Positions 40,482 through 49,129 of a DNA stretch of 49,888 nucleotides are shown here, in pieces. Under the pieces are notes generated by a model. The model was not told the origin of the DNA and did no database searches. It worked only from the letters and a program-made list of their open reading frames with translations. Within the stretch, counting starts at the first letter, position 1; every line of letters starts with the position of its first letter. Location of the stretch: assembly GCA_023451395.1 (NCBI GenBank), contig JAEXZL010000114.1, positions 1 through 49,888 of the forward strand. The letters are read 5' to 3'. A program made the translations under genes and the position numbers. Origin of the DNA: Bacillota bacterium. Lineage in GTDB: Bacteria > Bacillota > Clostridia > Clostridiales > Clostridiaceae.

Positions 40482-42026
40482 TTATTCAGCCAGCAGCCCC
40501 TCTGCAAATTTTCTCATAGCTTCACCTATAAGACCTCTTACCTGACCTTCATCAAAGCCTTCCCCTTCACTGCCTTTTCCATTATTAGCTTCTATTAAGA
40601 AGGACACCCCATCAAACTGATTTGTCATTCTTCCAAGGAACAAGCTTCCTTTTCCAATTATCATTACTCTACTTATTTCTCCTGAGAGTATATCTTCTCT
40701 AGCAAAGCCAAGATAAGGAACTCCTGAAGGAATATGCCCTTGAGTAGGTGCCCAGCCAGCCATTCCATGACATTTTACAAAATCAGCTAATTTACTTCTT
40801 TCTATTTCCCCTCTCTTAACCCCGAGAGCAGCTATCATTTTGTAGTTAGCTTCTGGAACGTCTCCTGCGCCAGCAGGTTTTGTAATATCTGGATTCTGCA
40901 TTTCCACGGCATATTTGTCTACATCTGTTATTTTAAGCTTTGCTCTATCTAGTGGATCTGTAACTAATGAAGTTATAACCGCCTGAGGAGAAGCTCCTGT
41001 TCCAACGGTATGTCTTCCGGTTATATCATTTCTAATTATAGGGCTTACACCGTCATCAGCAGTTATTAAAACAGAGAAGCCAGCTATAACATCTTCTAAT
41101 ATAGGAAGACCTTTCTTAACATGGTCCTTGCCGTTCATTCCTAATTTAGCGGTACAACCTCCCCCTGTTACTACAACATTTTTAAAGGTTCCTGCCTTTA
41201 CTAAGGAAGCAGCACTTAAAAGAGCATGAGCTGGTCCAGCACAAAAGCCTCTTACATCTGAGCCGTTGGCATTTAGGAATCCAGCAGTTTCAGCAGCAGC
41301 TTTAGCAAAGTTTCCACCGCCTCTTTGATTCATATCACCACAGGCCTCTTCGCAGCAATCTATTACATATTCAACCTCTAAAGGATTTATTCCCGTAACC
41401 TTTACAAGGTTCAGTAGGGATAATACACTGGATGCTTTAGTTACTAGGTTTTCTAAGATTACATGAGCTGACAGATTAACATCCACATCATGTGCTCTTT
41501 TAACAGCTCCAACCAATGCATTGTTATGATATAAGCCCTCTGCATGCTCCACTTCAACTAATTTTTTTATTGCTTCTATGTCATCAGTGTTTTTATCAAG
41601 GATAGCAGCTCTTTCAGCTCCTATTAATTCATTGACAGCTAATTTAGCTTTTACCCCTTCAGCAAAGTTTTTTTCTAATTTAACCAGATCAAAAACATCG
41701 CATATCCTAATAAGCCCTAAAAACTCATCCTGCTCTATTATTTCTCCGAATTTCCCCTTGGGAGCAGCATTTTCTAATTTCTTATCATACCAAGGGAACT
41801 CAGTCTCCCTTAAAACCTCTGGAGTAAGATTTCCTATATACACTTGATGGGGAATATAATTTACCACATCTTCAAAGCTTCTTAAATGACTTGGAAGCTT
41901 CTTGAGGTATTCTGATTCTGGATTTACTACCATTTCAGTAGTTTGAGTTGTACCATTGTGAATTACCATATCAGGTGCAGCTGCAAGTGTATAAGCCGAA
42001 CCTTTAATAACTGCGTATCCGCCCAT
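40482..42026 (-). CDS. grdC: Glycine reductase complex component C, beta subunit (GrdC)
   Basis: A 514-residue subunit of protein C of normal length, related to ketoacyl-synthase-like enzymes. It shows MGGYAVIKGSAYTLAAAPDM at the start, KASSVLSLLNLVK, the segment GFCAGPAHALLSAASLVKAG and the end EGLLAE. With GrdD it forms acetyl phosphate, the ATP-yielding step of glycine reduction. It follows grdA after about 190 bases that contain a perfect 36-base palindrome. Confidence 0.95.
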   Translation of the reverse strand: MGGYAVIKGSAYTLAAAPDMVIHNGTTQTTEMVVNPESEYLKKLPSHLRSFEDVVNYIPHQVYIGNLTPEVLRETEFPWYDKKLENAAPKGKFGEIIEQDEFLGLIRICDVFDLVKLEKNFAEGVKAKLAVNELIGAERAAILDKNTDDIEAIKKLVEVEHAEGLYHNNALVGAVKRAHDVDVNLSAHVILENLVTKASSVLSLLNLVKVTGINPLEVEYVIDCCEEACGDMNQRGGGNFAKAAAETAGFLNANGSDVRGFCAGPAHALLSAASLVKAGTFKNVVVTGGGCTAKLGMNGKDHVKKGLPILEDVIAGFSVLITADDGVSPIIRNDITGRHTVGTGASPQAVITSLVTDPLDRAKLKITDVDKYAVEMQNPDITKPAGAGDVPEANYKMIAALGVKRGEIERSKLADFVKCHGMAGWAPTQGHIPSGVPYLGFAREDILSGEISRVMIIGKGSLFLGRMTNQFDGVSFLIEANNGKGSEGEGFDEGQVRGLIGEAMRKFAEGLLAE

Positions 42027-42175
42027 TCTTTTCTTCCTTTCATACTCTATTTCTTTAATCTATATTTAAATGAGTTCAATCATTGGATTGTGCTTCCCTA
42101 TTGTGCACATTTTAATGATTACAATTCTTATAGCCAATTTAACATCACTAGATTACAATATACAGTTTTATTTTT

Positions 42176-42211
42176 ACATAGAGAAAGGAGCAGCTGCTCC
42201 TTTCTCTATGT
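42176..42211. repeat. Perfect 36-base palindrome between grdA and grdC
   Basis: ACATAGAGAAAGGAGCAG and its exact complement meet without a loop. A T-run (TTTTTT) follows only on the plus strand, the direction opposite to the grd operon. On the grd mRNA it would be a very stable hairpin behind grdA, fit to protect the abundant grdA message or to lower read-through; on the other strand it is a terminator for an antisense transcript. Confidence 0.75.
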
Positions 42212-42214
42212 TTT

Positions 42215-42676
42215 TTATAACTGGTTTCTGATAGCTGTCATCTCTGATACTATATCATCAACATCAAGTACCATTTCCATCATACTTACTTGCTCGTCAT
42301 AAACCTCAGGATTGATTTCATCCTTTACCTCTGGCTCACATACGTGATATACGTTGAGTCCTAACTGGACTCCGGCTAGTGGACCTGCAAATGTAGGATC
42401 TCCAAGAGTTACAGTTTCTGCAGCAAGGCCAGCTGCTTCACCTTCAGCAGCACCAAGCAATACAACTAAATTATCTTTTCCGTATTGCTCTGCAAAATCC
42501 TTTACTCTCTTTTGATTCTCAAGGTCCATAGCACCTGCGGCAGTTCAGACGAAGCATTCTGTTGAGGAAAATACAACTTCAGCTCCTGCAGATTCAGCAC
42601 AGGCTGCAATAGCAGGTCCTGGAATCCCATCTCTGTCGCCAATAATTACAACTTTCTTGTCTTTTAATATTGACAT
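42215..42676 (-). CDS. grdA: Glycine reductase selenoprotein A (GrdA)
   Basis: A 153-residue selenoprotein. It carries the carboxymethyl group as a selenoether between proteins B and C. Reading starts at the ATG 42676 (MSILKDKKVVIIGDRDG) and passes through TGA at 42545-42547, codon 44: CFVU-TAAGAMDLENQ, the known Sec44 position with Cys41 three residues before. The rest is the conserved VLLGAAEGEAAGLAAETVTLGDP. A short hairpin AGGT-ACCT follows the TGA as possible SECIS. Treated as a stop, the gene would look split. GGAGGA precedes the ATG. Confidence 0.96.
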
Positions 42677-42760
42677 CTACTTCTCCTCCTTCTTTCTGTA
42701 ATTTATAGCCAATTAGGCTTATCTATTCTTAACTCTTTTAAAAGGGTTAGCAAAATTATA

Positions 42761-43078
42761 TTAAATATATTTTTTTATCATTTCTTCAATGGCTTCAGAA
42801 GTAGCATCATCCTTAACTAGCTCTTCTACCTTTTGTCCATCCTTGTAAATAGCCATTACAGGAAGACCAAGTATCCTCTGGCTTATGGCAAGTCGTCTTG
42901 CTTGTGTAGTATTAAGCTTGCAGAACTTTAAATTTTCGCCATATTCTTTCGCAAAGGCTTCCACATGAGGCATCAATGCTTCGCAGGGAGCACATCCATC
43001 TCCAAAAAAGTCAACAAATACATAGCCTTCAGCTTTTAACACCTCAGACTCAAAGGTATTTTTATCACAAAGTATCAT
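42761..43078 (-). CDS. trxA: Thioredoxin of the glycine reductase operon
   Basis: A 105-residue thioredoxin with active site Cys29-Ala-Pro-Cys32 (GDGCAPCEAL) in place of the usual WCGPC; this variant is typical of thioredoxins encoded in grd operons. It reduces the oxidised selenoprotein A after each cycle. The cis-proline is seen in ILGLPVMAI. It overlaps the trxB end by 14 bases and has AGGAGG 8 bases before the ATG. Confidence 0.94.
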   Translation of the reverse strand: MILCDKNTFESEVLKAEGYVFVDFFGDGCAPCEALMPHVEAFAKEYGENLKFCKLNTTQARRLAISQRILGLPVMAIYKDGQKVEELVKDDATSEAIEEMIKKYI

Positions 43079-44051
43079 CCATTAATCCTCCTACTAAAAT
43101 ATTTGAAAATGAATAATCATTATCTTCAATATATCTTCCTGCCTGTACCGCAGCTATAGCACCGTCAGCAGCAGCAGTAACAACTTGTCTTACACTTTTA
43201 ACTCTTATATCTCCAGCAGCAAAAACACCCTTCACATTGGTATTCATATTATCATCAGTTATAATATAGCCATCCTGCATATTAACCTTACCCTGGAAGA
43301 TATCTGATGCAGGCTTAAAGCCTATAAATACAAATACTCCAAAGGTACCATCATTTTCATCTGCTGCTATTTCTGTTCTTTCTCCGGTCTTGAGATTTTC
43401 TACAATCATAGATTCCAGTATTCCGTCACCCCGTAGCTCTCTTACTACTGTATCCCACATAAAATTCATCTTGGGGTTTTTAAATGCTTTTTCCTGAATG
43501 GATTTAGCCGCCCTTAACTGATCTCTTCTGTGAATTACCGTTACTTTTCTTGCAAATTTAGTGAGGTACATGGCTTCTTCAACAGCTGAATCTCCTCCAC
43601 CTACTACATATACTTCGAAATCTTCAAAGAAAGCAGCATCACAGGTAGCACAGTAGGATACTCCTTTACCTGTAAGCTCCTTTTCACCAGGACACCCTAT
43701 GAGCACAGGAGAAGCTCCTGCAGCTATTATCACTGTCTTAGCTTCATAGGTTTCCTTCTTACCTTTAATAGTTTTTATCCTGCCTTCAAGATCCATATGG
43801 GTAACAGTGTCAATTACCTTTTCAACACCGAACTTGTTGGCCTGGGCAGACATCCTATCTATGAGGGTAGGGCCTGATTCTTCTAGAAGGGAGCCTGGAT
43901 AGTTTTCTATCTCAGCAGTTTGAACAATCTGTCCCCCATCCTTAGCCTTTTCTATAATGAGGGTTGATAGCTTATCTCTTCCAGCGTAAAGTCCAGCAGA
44001 TAATCCAGCAGGACCTGCACCTATAATTATTACATCATATAATTTACTCAT
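43065..44051 (-). CDS. trxB: Thioredoxin reductase of the glycine reductase operon
   Basis: A 328-residue flavoprotein with the low-molecular-weight thioredoxin-reductase plan: FAD-binding GAGPAGLSAGLYAGR at about 12-26, redox pair Cys134-Ala-Thr-Cys137, NAD(P)H-binding GGGDSAVEEAMYLTKFA, and the closing FAAGDIRVKSVRQVVTAAADGA. It passes electrons to TrxA. The NAD(P)H loop is followed by HRRDQLRAAK, the arginine pair usually taken to mean NADPH preference. It lies between grdB and trxA. Confidence 0.96.
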   Translation of the reverse strand: MSKLYDVIIIGAGPAGLSAGLYAGRDKLSTLIIEKAKDGGQIVQTAEIENYPGSLLEESGPTLIDRMSAQANKFGVEKVIDTVTHMDLEGRIKTIKGKKETYEAKTVIIAAGASPVLIGCPGEKELTGKGVSYCATCDAAFFEDFEVYVVGGGDSAVEEAMYLTKFARKVTVIHRRDQLRAAKSIQEKAFKNPKMNFMWDTVVRELRGDGILESMIVENLKTGERTEIAADENDGTFGVFVFIGFKPASDIFQGKVNMQDGYIITDDNMNTNVKGVFAAGDIRVKSVRQVVTAAADGAIAAVQAGRYIEDNDYSFSNILVGGLMDDTL

Positions 44052-44069
44052 TTTTATATGCTCCTTCTT

Positions 44070-45377
44070 CTACTCAAATACAGTCTGTTCACTAACTTCA
44101 CTGCAGAGAGCAACTAATGCCTTAGTAAGCATTTTTCTTCTTATTTCCTTCTCCTCTTCCATTGAAAGTGCTGGGTTTCCAAGAGGATGAGGAATAGCTA
44201 TAGCTGGAACTATTCTATTTGCTCCAACTGTCAAGGATATTGGAACAACTGTACAAATATGAACTACAGGTATTCCTGCTCTTTCTATTTCTTTAACCAT
44301 CGTTGCACCGCAACGTGTACAGGTTCCTCATGTGGAGGTGAGTATAACTGCATCAACTCCGTCATTTCTAAGCTGTGCACCTATTTCAGCAGCAAACTTT
44401 TTAGAACTGGCAACAGCTGTACCATTTCCAACAGTTGTATAGAAATACTGATGAAGGCTTCCTATCTTTCCTTCCTTTTCAAATTCCCTTAATACATCCA
44501 CAGGCAATACTCTATCTGAATCTCCATTAGCATATACTGGATCGTATCCGCCATGAGCAGTTTCATAGGTTTCTGCAGTCAAATCCATTACATCTTTTAT
44601 ATCATATTTACCAAATTTAGAAGCACTGGAGGATTCTATATGATCAGGGTTTCCCTTTGGAACTATACCACCAGAGGTAACCAAAGCAATTTTAGCCTTG
44701 CTCATATCTTTAACCGCTGGGTTAGGGGTAACTCTATCAAAATCAGGCATAGGGAATTCTGTTGTAAATTCTTCTCCCTTTAATTTCTTTAAAAGCATAT
44801 CAACAGCTCTTTCTGCCCCTCTTTTCTCTTCAAAAAAGTTAACTCTGATGCCGTTAGGTAAATATCCTTCCTCAGCAGAAGCACCTATCATTTCACCTTT
44901 AGCTAATTTTAATCCTAAAGGAGCCATAACCTTAACAGCAGATCTCATCCCTGCGGCACTGTCCTTTGTTGAAACAACATGTACCTTAGTTTTAAACATG
45001 TCCGCACCAGGATTTTCTTTGTACATACCAGTTAATGCAGGAATTCCTAGCTCTTCTTTTACAGCAGCAGCAACAGTACCACAGGCTACACCGTATCTAC
45101 CAGCATTAAATGCAGGTCCACAGATAACCAAATCAGGACTTTCACTTTTTATCATATCTAGAACGGTTTTCTTTGCTGTCTCGAGGTTTTCATTGAAATA
45201 TGAATCTCCACAGATAACCGTTGCTACTATTTCAGCCTCTTCACCGAAGGCAGCTTTGAAAGCAAGCCCTGGGCCTACAATACCTTTACGAAGTTCTGGC
45301 TGGTAGTCAGCTTTTTCTTCTCCACCAATGTTAGCAAAGAATTGATTTATATATTGAACTACTCTTAACTTAGACAT
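44070..45377 (-). CDS. grdB: Glycine reductase component B, selenoprotein subunit (GrdB)
   Basis: A 435-residue selenoprotein, the catalytic part of protein B that takes glycine bound to GrdE. TGA at 44328-44330 is codon 350 and lies in the redox-like motif ILTSTU-GTCTRCGATMVKEIE, exactly the known Sec350. A good SECIS hairpin follows. After the Sec come 85 residues ending in SEVSEQTVFE, so a reader that stops at TGA loses the C-terminus. The start MSKLRVVQYINQFFANIGGEE is typical. It begins 13 bases after grdE. Confidence 0.96.
44295..44330 (-). promoter_or_regulatory. SECIS element of grdB
   Basis: On the minus strand, 12 bases after the TGA (44330-44328), CGTTGC and GCAACG pair around the loop GGT (44301-44315); AACC and GGTT (44322-44325, 44295-44298) extend the stem outward. 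A GGU loop is also that of E. coli fdhF. Confidence 0.8.
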
Positions 45378-45390
45378 CTTTATCTACCTC

Positions 45391-46671
45391 CTATCTAGCA
45401 CTTAGCTTGTTAAAGCCAAGCTCATTAGTTGCCCCAGTAATTACCTGAAGCTCAGCAGTAATAGAACCATCCGCATGTAAGCTGCCATCGAAACCTCCGG
45501 CTATTATATCTGCCACATTTATATGACCTATTACCTTATCCATAGGTCCAAGTTCAATTACCTGGTTAGCATTTCCCCCTGTTACCACCGCATCAGCACT
45601 GGCATCAGCATCAGCTAATGACTGAGAAGCTCCGTCTCTTCCAGCATATTCGTCAGTGATTATAACAGTTTTTATTCCTTTTTCTGATATCTTCTTACAG
45701 TTCATTATTAGGTCTGTATCTGGGTTTCCAAAACCTTCCTGAGAAATAATAACCCCATCAACCCCTAAAAGCTCTGCGAGTTTTGCAGTCCAATCGGAAG
45801 AACGTTCTTTATCTGCAAGGTAGACGTTTTCATTGGTTATAATTACACAGGTAAAGTTTAATTCTTTTCCGTGCTTTTTGAACAATTCCGCTACAACAGG
45901 ATTATTCAAATGATGATAGCTTGTATTTTTATCACAGGCAGATACACAGTTACCGCTTAATATTGCCCCGTCCATTATTTCAGTAGGATTCAATATTGTA
46001 GTTAGTGACTGCTTCATATCAACACCATATACATAGGTGTCATGAAGAAGCCCCTGGCTCTGAAGCATCAGAACATAAGCAACTCTTGGAAGATTAGGGA
46101 ACTTTTCTATACCTTCTTTTAATGAATAGGTTTCAAAAGCTTCAACATCCTCAGCCTCTATATTTCTAGCAAGCTCTCCTAAATATGTGGCAGCTTTAAG
46201 GCCAGCAAATCTTACTGATTTTTCATGAGCATGCTGTTTTATTCCTTCTATAGGTTCACATACCATAACCAAGTTGTTTAATTTTGAGAAGGGTGTATAT
46301 TCAGCACCTACCCCTGACATGTCTATGATTCCTTCCTGGAAGCCAACTATTTTTCCTGTAGTAACAACAGCAGCCCCCTTTAATACGTTAGTTCTTCCTG
46401 ATCCTACAGTTTCAACCTTTGATATCATCCCTGGGAAAACTCCACCTTTTCCGTAAACCTTTACTCTAGGCTCGATAACATCCTTAACTGGAGCTATCCT
46501 AACGCTTTCTCCAGGTCTTGCAATATCAAGGTCTACAGACTTGAGATTTTCATCTTCCATAAGGAGAGATATCAGCTCTTCTTTATTAACATAAAGTGTG
46601 CCGTTCTCAACTTTGGATTTACTTCCAAATTGAATGTCATCAATATGGATATAGCCTAATTCAAGTTTCAT
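45391..46671 (-). CDS. grdE: Glycine reductase component B precursor (GrdE)
   Basis: A 426-residue proprotein. It is cleaved at Cys242 (LSGN-CVSACDK) into two subunits, and the new N-terminal cysteine becomes the pyruvoyl group that binds glycine as a Schiff base. Position 242 and the surrounding motif agree with known GrdE. The N-terminal half opens with MKLELGYIHIDDIQFGSKSK and the rest ends GATNELGFNKLSAR. It is the first enzyme gene of the operon, 14 bases behind grdX. Confidence 0.96.
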   Translation of the reverse strand: MKLELGYIHIDDIQFGSKSKVENGTLYVNKEELISLLMEDENLKSVDLDIARPGESVRIAPVKDVIEPRVKVYGKGGVFPGMISKVETVGSGRTNVLKGAAVVTTGKIVGFQEGIIDMSGVGAEYTPFSKLNNLVMVCEPIEGIKQHAHEKSVRFAGLKAATYLGELARNIEAEDVEAFETYSLKEGIEKFPNLPRVAYVLMLQSQGLLHDTYVYGVDMKQSLTTILNPTEIMDGAILSGNCVSACDKNTSYHHLNNPVVAELFKKHGKELNFTCVIITNENVYLADKERSSDWTAKLAELLGVDGVIISQEGFGNPDTDLIMNCKKISEKGIKTVIITDEYAGRDGASQSLADADASADAVVTGGNANQVIELGPMDKVIGHINVADIIAGGFDGSLHADGSITAELQVITGATNELGFNKLSAR

Positions 46672-46685
46672 AAAGAACTCCTCCT

Positions 46686-47060
46686 TTAATTTAGTGCACT
46701 ATGTAATAGTGTAAAATCAACTTCTCTGAAATCTTCCAGCACCTTTTCTGTATATCTTGAGCTATCTCTGCATCTGCATTTTGTTATAAATTTGTCATGT
46801 ACAGCAATAGCTGACTCTATCATTTCCAGGGAATTTAAGTCCAGGGTTTTCCCCGCTTCCTTTGATATAACCAAGGATTTATAGGGAGTTTCACCAGGCT
46901 TAATGCTTCCTGATAGAGGATGAGTTAAAAGCTTATGGCCATTATGGATTCTATCTCTTGCATTTGTTAATACATCACGATATTTTTCTTGCAAAAAAAG
47001 AATCTCATATCTGTCCTGATAATATTCTTTCACCATGCTATTGTTAGTAATAATCAGCAT
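46686..47060 (-). CDS. grdX: GrdX protein
   Basis: A 124-residue protein found at the head of many grd operons; its role is unknown. It starts MLIITNNSMVKEYYQDRYEI and contains a basic stretch with LTHPLSGSIKPGETPYKSL, which recalls small nucleotide- or RNA-binding proteins, and a Cys-x-Cys pair (KCRCRDSS). It is the first gene behind the glycine riboswitch. Regulatory or assembly function has only been suggested. Confidence 0.88.
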   Translation of the reverse strand: MLIITNNSMVKEYYQDRYEILFLQEKYRDVLTNARDRIHNGHKLLTHPLSGSIKPGETPYKSLVISKEAGKTLDLNSLEMIESAIAVHDKFITKCRCRDSSRYTEKVLEDFREVDFTLLHSALN

Positions 47061-47094
47061 CTACAAATCTCTCCTAAGATGTAAAATAATTAGG

Positions 47095-47130
47095 CATAAA
47101 AAAAGCAAAAGGCAAAAAAACGCCTTTTGC
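47095..47130 (-). terminator. Riboswitch-controlled terminator before grdX
   Basis: GCAAAAGGC and GCCTTTTGC (47105-47113, 47122-47130), followed on the minus strand by a run of seven T's. It lies directly behind the second glycine aptamer, the place of an expression platform. Confidence 0.85.
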
Positions 47131-47300
47131 TCTGTTATTAACCTGAGAGTTTCTTTCAAAACGAAATTGCCCCGTCGGTGCTTAAAGCTTTCCAGAGACC
47201 TGTCCGAATGCGGTCCTTTTACCTGAGATCATCACAGAGCACCATGGCGATGGTACTTGTTTACTTCCTTCGGTGTTGTATTACAAACTCTTCCGCAATC
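47131..47300 (-). ncRNA. Tandem glycine riboswitch
   Basis: On the minus strand two glycine aptamers follow each other. The first runs from about 47298 (GCGGAAGAG, ACACCGAAGGAAGTAA, then CTCAGGTAAAAGGACCGC), the second from about 47200 (TCGGACAGGTCTCTGGAAAG, GCACCGACGGGGCAA, then CTCTCAGGTTAATAACAGAGC). These are the invariant GGAGAG-like, ACCGA/GGGG and CUCAGGU elements of the class. With a terminator behind it, high glycine should let transcription pass into grd. Confidence 0.93.
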
Positions 47301-47332
47301 ATCATCCAGTTTTTTTATATTCTTACAATATT

Positions 47333-47361
47333 TTTATAACATACATTTGTTAAAAATGCAA
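47333..47361 (-). promoter_or_regulatory. Promoter of the grd operon
   Basis: On the minus strand TTGCAT (47356-47361) and TATAAA (47333-47338) are 17 bases apart, about 30 bases before the riboswitch. Confidence 0.6.
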
Positions 47362-47782
47362 CAATTATTTGTAAATATAACCTACAATTTACTTATTGTA
47401 TTGTGAATGTATAATATTAAAGAATTTTACATTAGCTGTTGCTTACGCTAAAACCGTAGTATACAGAGCAACTGAGAAGCTCAAAGAACACTCTTAGTGC
47501 TTTAGCATGTAGAAGCCTTTATGTGTTGTCACATAGTACTATAATATTTAAGAACTATGAAGTTGTTTACTGCAATAATATATAATGCCACACCCTTACC
47601 TCTGAATTCAGCTACATAAAATTTATCTAAAAGAATAAAATAAACGTTTTCAAATTCCATTAGGCAATAAAATATCACAATTTTATGAAAAAAAGTTGAT
47701 TTATTTTCCCTAAGGATCTATTATTAATTCGATAAAGTTGTTAATATTTTGTCAAATAACAGAAAATGTAGGGGGAGTTTTT
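47362..47782. other. Gap between the grd promoter and the SDR gene
   Basis: Mostly AT-rich. A 20-codon open stretch near 47430-47497 reads AVAYAKTVVYRATEKLKEHS before a stop and lacks a ribosome site; it could be a gene remnant. I see no other gene or RNA. The SDR ribosome site GGGGGAG is at the end. Confidence 0.35.
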
Positions 47783-48586
47783 ATGAACAGATTAGAAGGA
47801 AAAGTAGCAATTGTTACTGGTTCTACCAGTGGAATCGGCGTTGGTATCGCCAGATTATATGCTGCAGAGGGAGCGAAGGTCGTTATCTGCGGACGTAGAG
47901 AAGAAAAGGGGCAAGCTGTCGTAGATAGTATTATAAAAGAGGGTGGTGAAGCTTCCTATCATTTTATGGATATCACTCTTACAGAAACTATTGAACAGCT
48001 TTTTGAAGATACTGTCAAAAAGTATGGAAAAATTGATATTCTAGTAAATAATGCGGCGAATGTATGCCTGAAGGATGGCCGTGTGGATGAACTGAGTTTG
48101 GAAATGTGGGATAATATTTTTCAAAGTGATGTGCGCGGTACTTTCTATGCTACCAAGTGCGTGCTTCCTTATATGCAGAAAAATGAAAATGGAGGCTCTA
48201 TCATCAACATCGGATCTATGGCTTCCTGTGGCGGAGACTTAAGCTCTACTGCATATGCCTCTGCCAAAGCAGGTGTAGATATGCTGACACTATCCACTGC
48301 ATTACAGTATGGAAAGCAGAACATTCGTTGTAACTGTGTAAGACCTGGTCTGATTGTTACACCAGAGAATGAAGCCTATGTACCTCAGGTATTAAAGGAT
48401 ATCTTTATGGATAACATTATGGTAAATAGATATGGATGTCCAGAGGATATAGGACATATGTGTGTATATCTTGCCTCTGATGAAAGCAGCTATGTAACCG
48501 GACAGATCATCAATGTGGATGGTGGCCTGAATTCTCATGTTCCAACAGTTGCTCAGTTTAGACAGCTAAATTCTCGTACATGGTAA
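47783..48586 (+). CDS. Short-chain dehydrogenase/reductase
   Basis: A 267-residue classical SDR, an NAD(P)-dependent oxidoreductase. The Rossmann loop TGSTSGIG is at residues 13-20, NNAA near 90, the catalytic Ser in INIGSMAS and Tyr158-x3-Lys162 (YASAK). CGRREE after the second strand suggests NADP preference. C-terminal VTGQIINVDGG is standard. The sequence resembles the FabG/7-alpha-hydroxysteroid and BaiA group, but the substrate is not determined. The ATG at 47783 follows GGGGGAG. Base use is somewhat GC-richer than the flanks. A long terminator follows. Confidence 0.88.
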   Translation: MNRLEGKVAIVTGSTSGIGVGIARLYAAEGAKVVICGRREEKGQAVVDSIIKEGGEASYHFMDITLTETIEQLFEDTVKKYGKIDILVNNAANVCLKDGRVDELSLEMWDNIFQSDVRGTFYATKCVLPYMQKNENGGSIINIGSMASCGGDLSSTAYASAKAGVDMLTLSTALQYGKQNIRCNCVRPGLIVTPENEAYVPQVLKDIFMDNIMVNRYGCPEDIGHMCVYLASDESSYVTGQIINVDGGLNSHVPTVAQFRQLNSRTW

Positions 48587-48632
48587 TTTATCCTCTGCCA
48601 CTGAAATCATCGGTGATAGATATAGGATAAGA

Positions 48633-48690
48633 AAAGGACACTCTTTTTTTCCTTTAGCTTTATGGCTGGAGGAAGAAGGAGTGTCCTTTA
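48633..48690 (+). terminator. Terminator after the SDR gene
   Basis: AAAGGACACTC and GAGTGTCCTTT form the base of a long, partly paired stem (with TTTCC/GGAAG inside), followed by ATTAATT. Confidence 0.75.
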
Positions 48691-48699
48691 TTAATTAAT

Positions 48700-49087
48700 T
48701 TATTTTATTTTGGAGGATTATATTTTGACATATATCTTTATATAATTACTTATACATAAAAACATTTATAAACCGATATAAATCAACGGTTTAGAGAATT
48801 TATCATATATCCATATAAACAAATATATCTTCATATATTTTTATTTTTGGTAGTCAATATAGTAGTCATTTTTCTATAAGTAAATCAAACTAAAAATCAT
48901 CTATAAGTTTTCTCTCTTTATACTCCTATATTTAATTAAGCCATTATATTCACATAGATACTTTCAGGAACTATACAAAATTTCAACCTTAGAGCTCCTA
49001 CCTTTAATTGCTTTATAAGCTGTTATATGCAGTATCTCCTTCATTTATCTATGGGTTGTGCATCGCTTTCATAGAAAATAAAAGAAG
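48700..49087. other. AT-rich gap with a short inverted repeat
   Basis: No gene seen. At about 48772-48794 AAACCG and CGGTTT flank ATATAAATCAA, a possible regulator site or weak hairpin. The remainder is low-complexity AT sequence. Confidence 0.35.
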
Positions 49088-49115
49088 CTGTTGCATCAAA
49101 TGTCCAATGCAACAG
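49088..49115 (-). terminator. Terminator of the partial Glu/Pro/Lys-rich gene
   Basis: CTGTTGCAT (49088-49096) and ATGCAACAG (49107-49115), followed on the minus strand by CTTCTTTTATTTT. Confidence 0.8.
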
Positions 49116-49129
49116 TTTGTTGTTTCATG

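Noticed and set aside
42215..42529. Separate 104-residue protein instead of GrdA
   Set aside because: The upstream frame with MSILKDKKVVIIGD and the TGA at codon 44 restores the full known selenoprotein A.
44070..44300. Separate 76-residue protein behind GrdB
   Set aside because: It is the C-terminus of GrdB after Sec350; no ribosome site of its own is needed and the family length fits only the joined form.
44698..45306. Long plus-strand frame opposite grdB
   Set aside because: It is a shadow of the GrdB coding pattern; Ser/Pro/Leu-rich composition and no start signals.
47430..47497. Short coding remnant upstream of the SDR gene
   Set aside because: The 20 codons look protein-like but there is no start codon with ribosome site and no recognisable family, so I do not call a gene.
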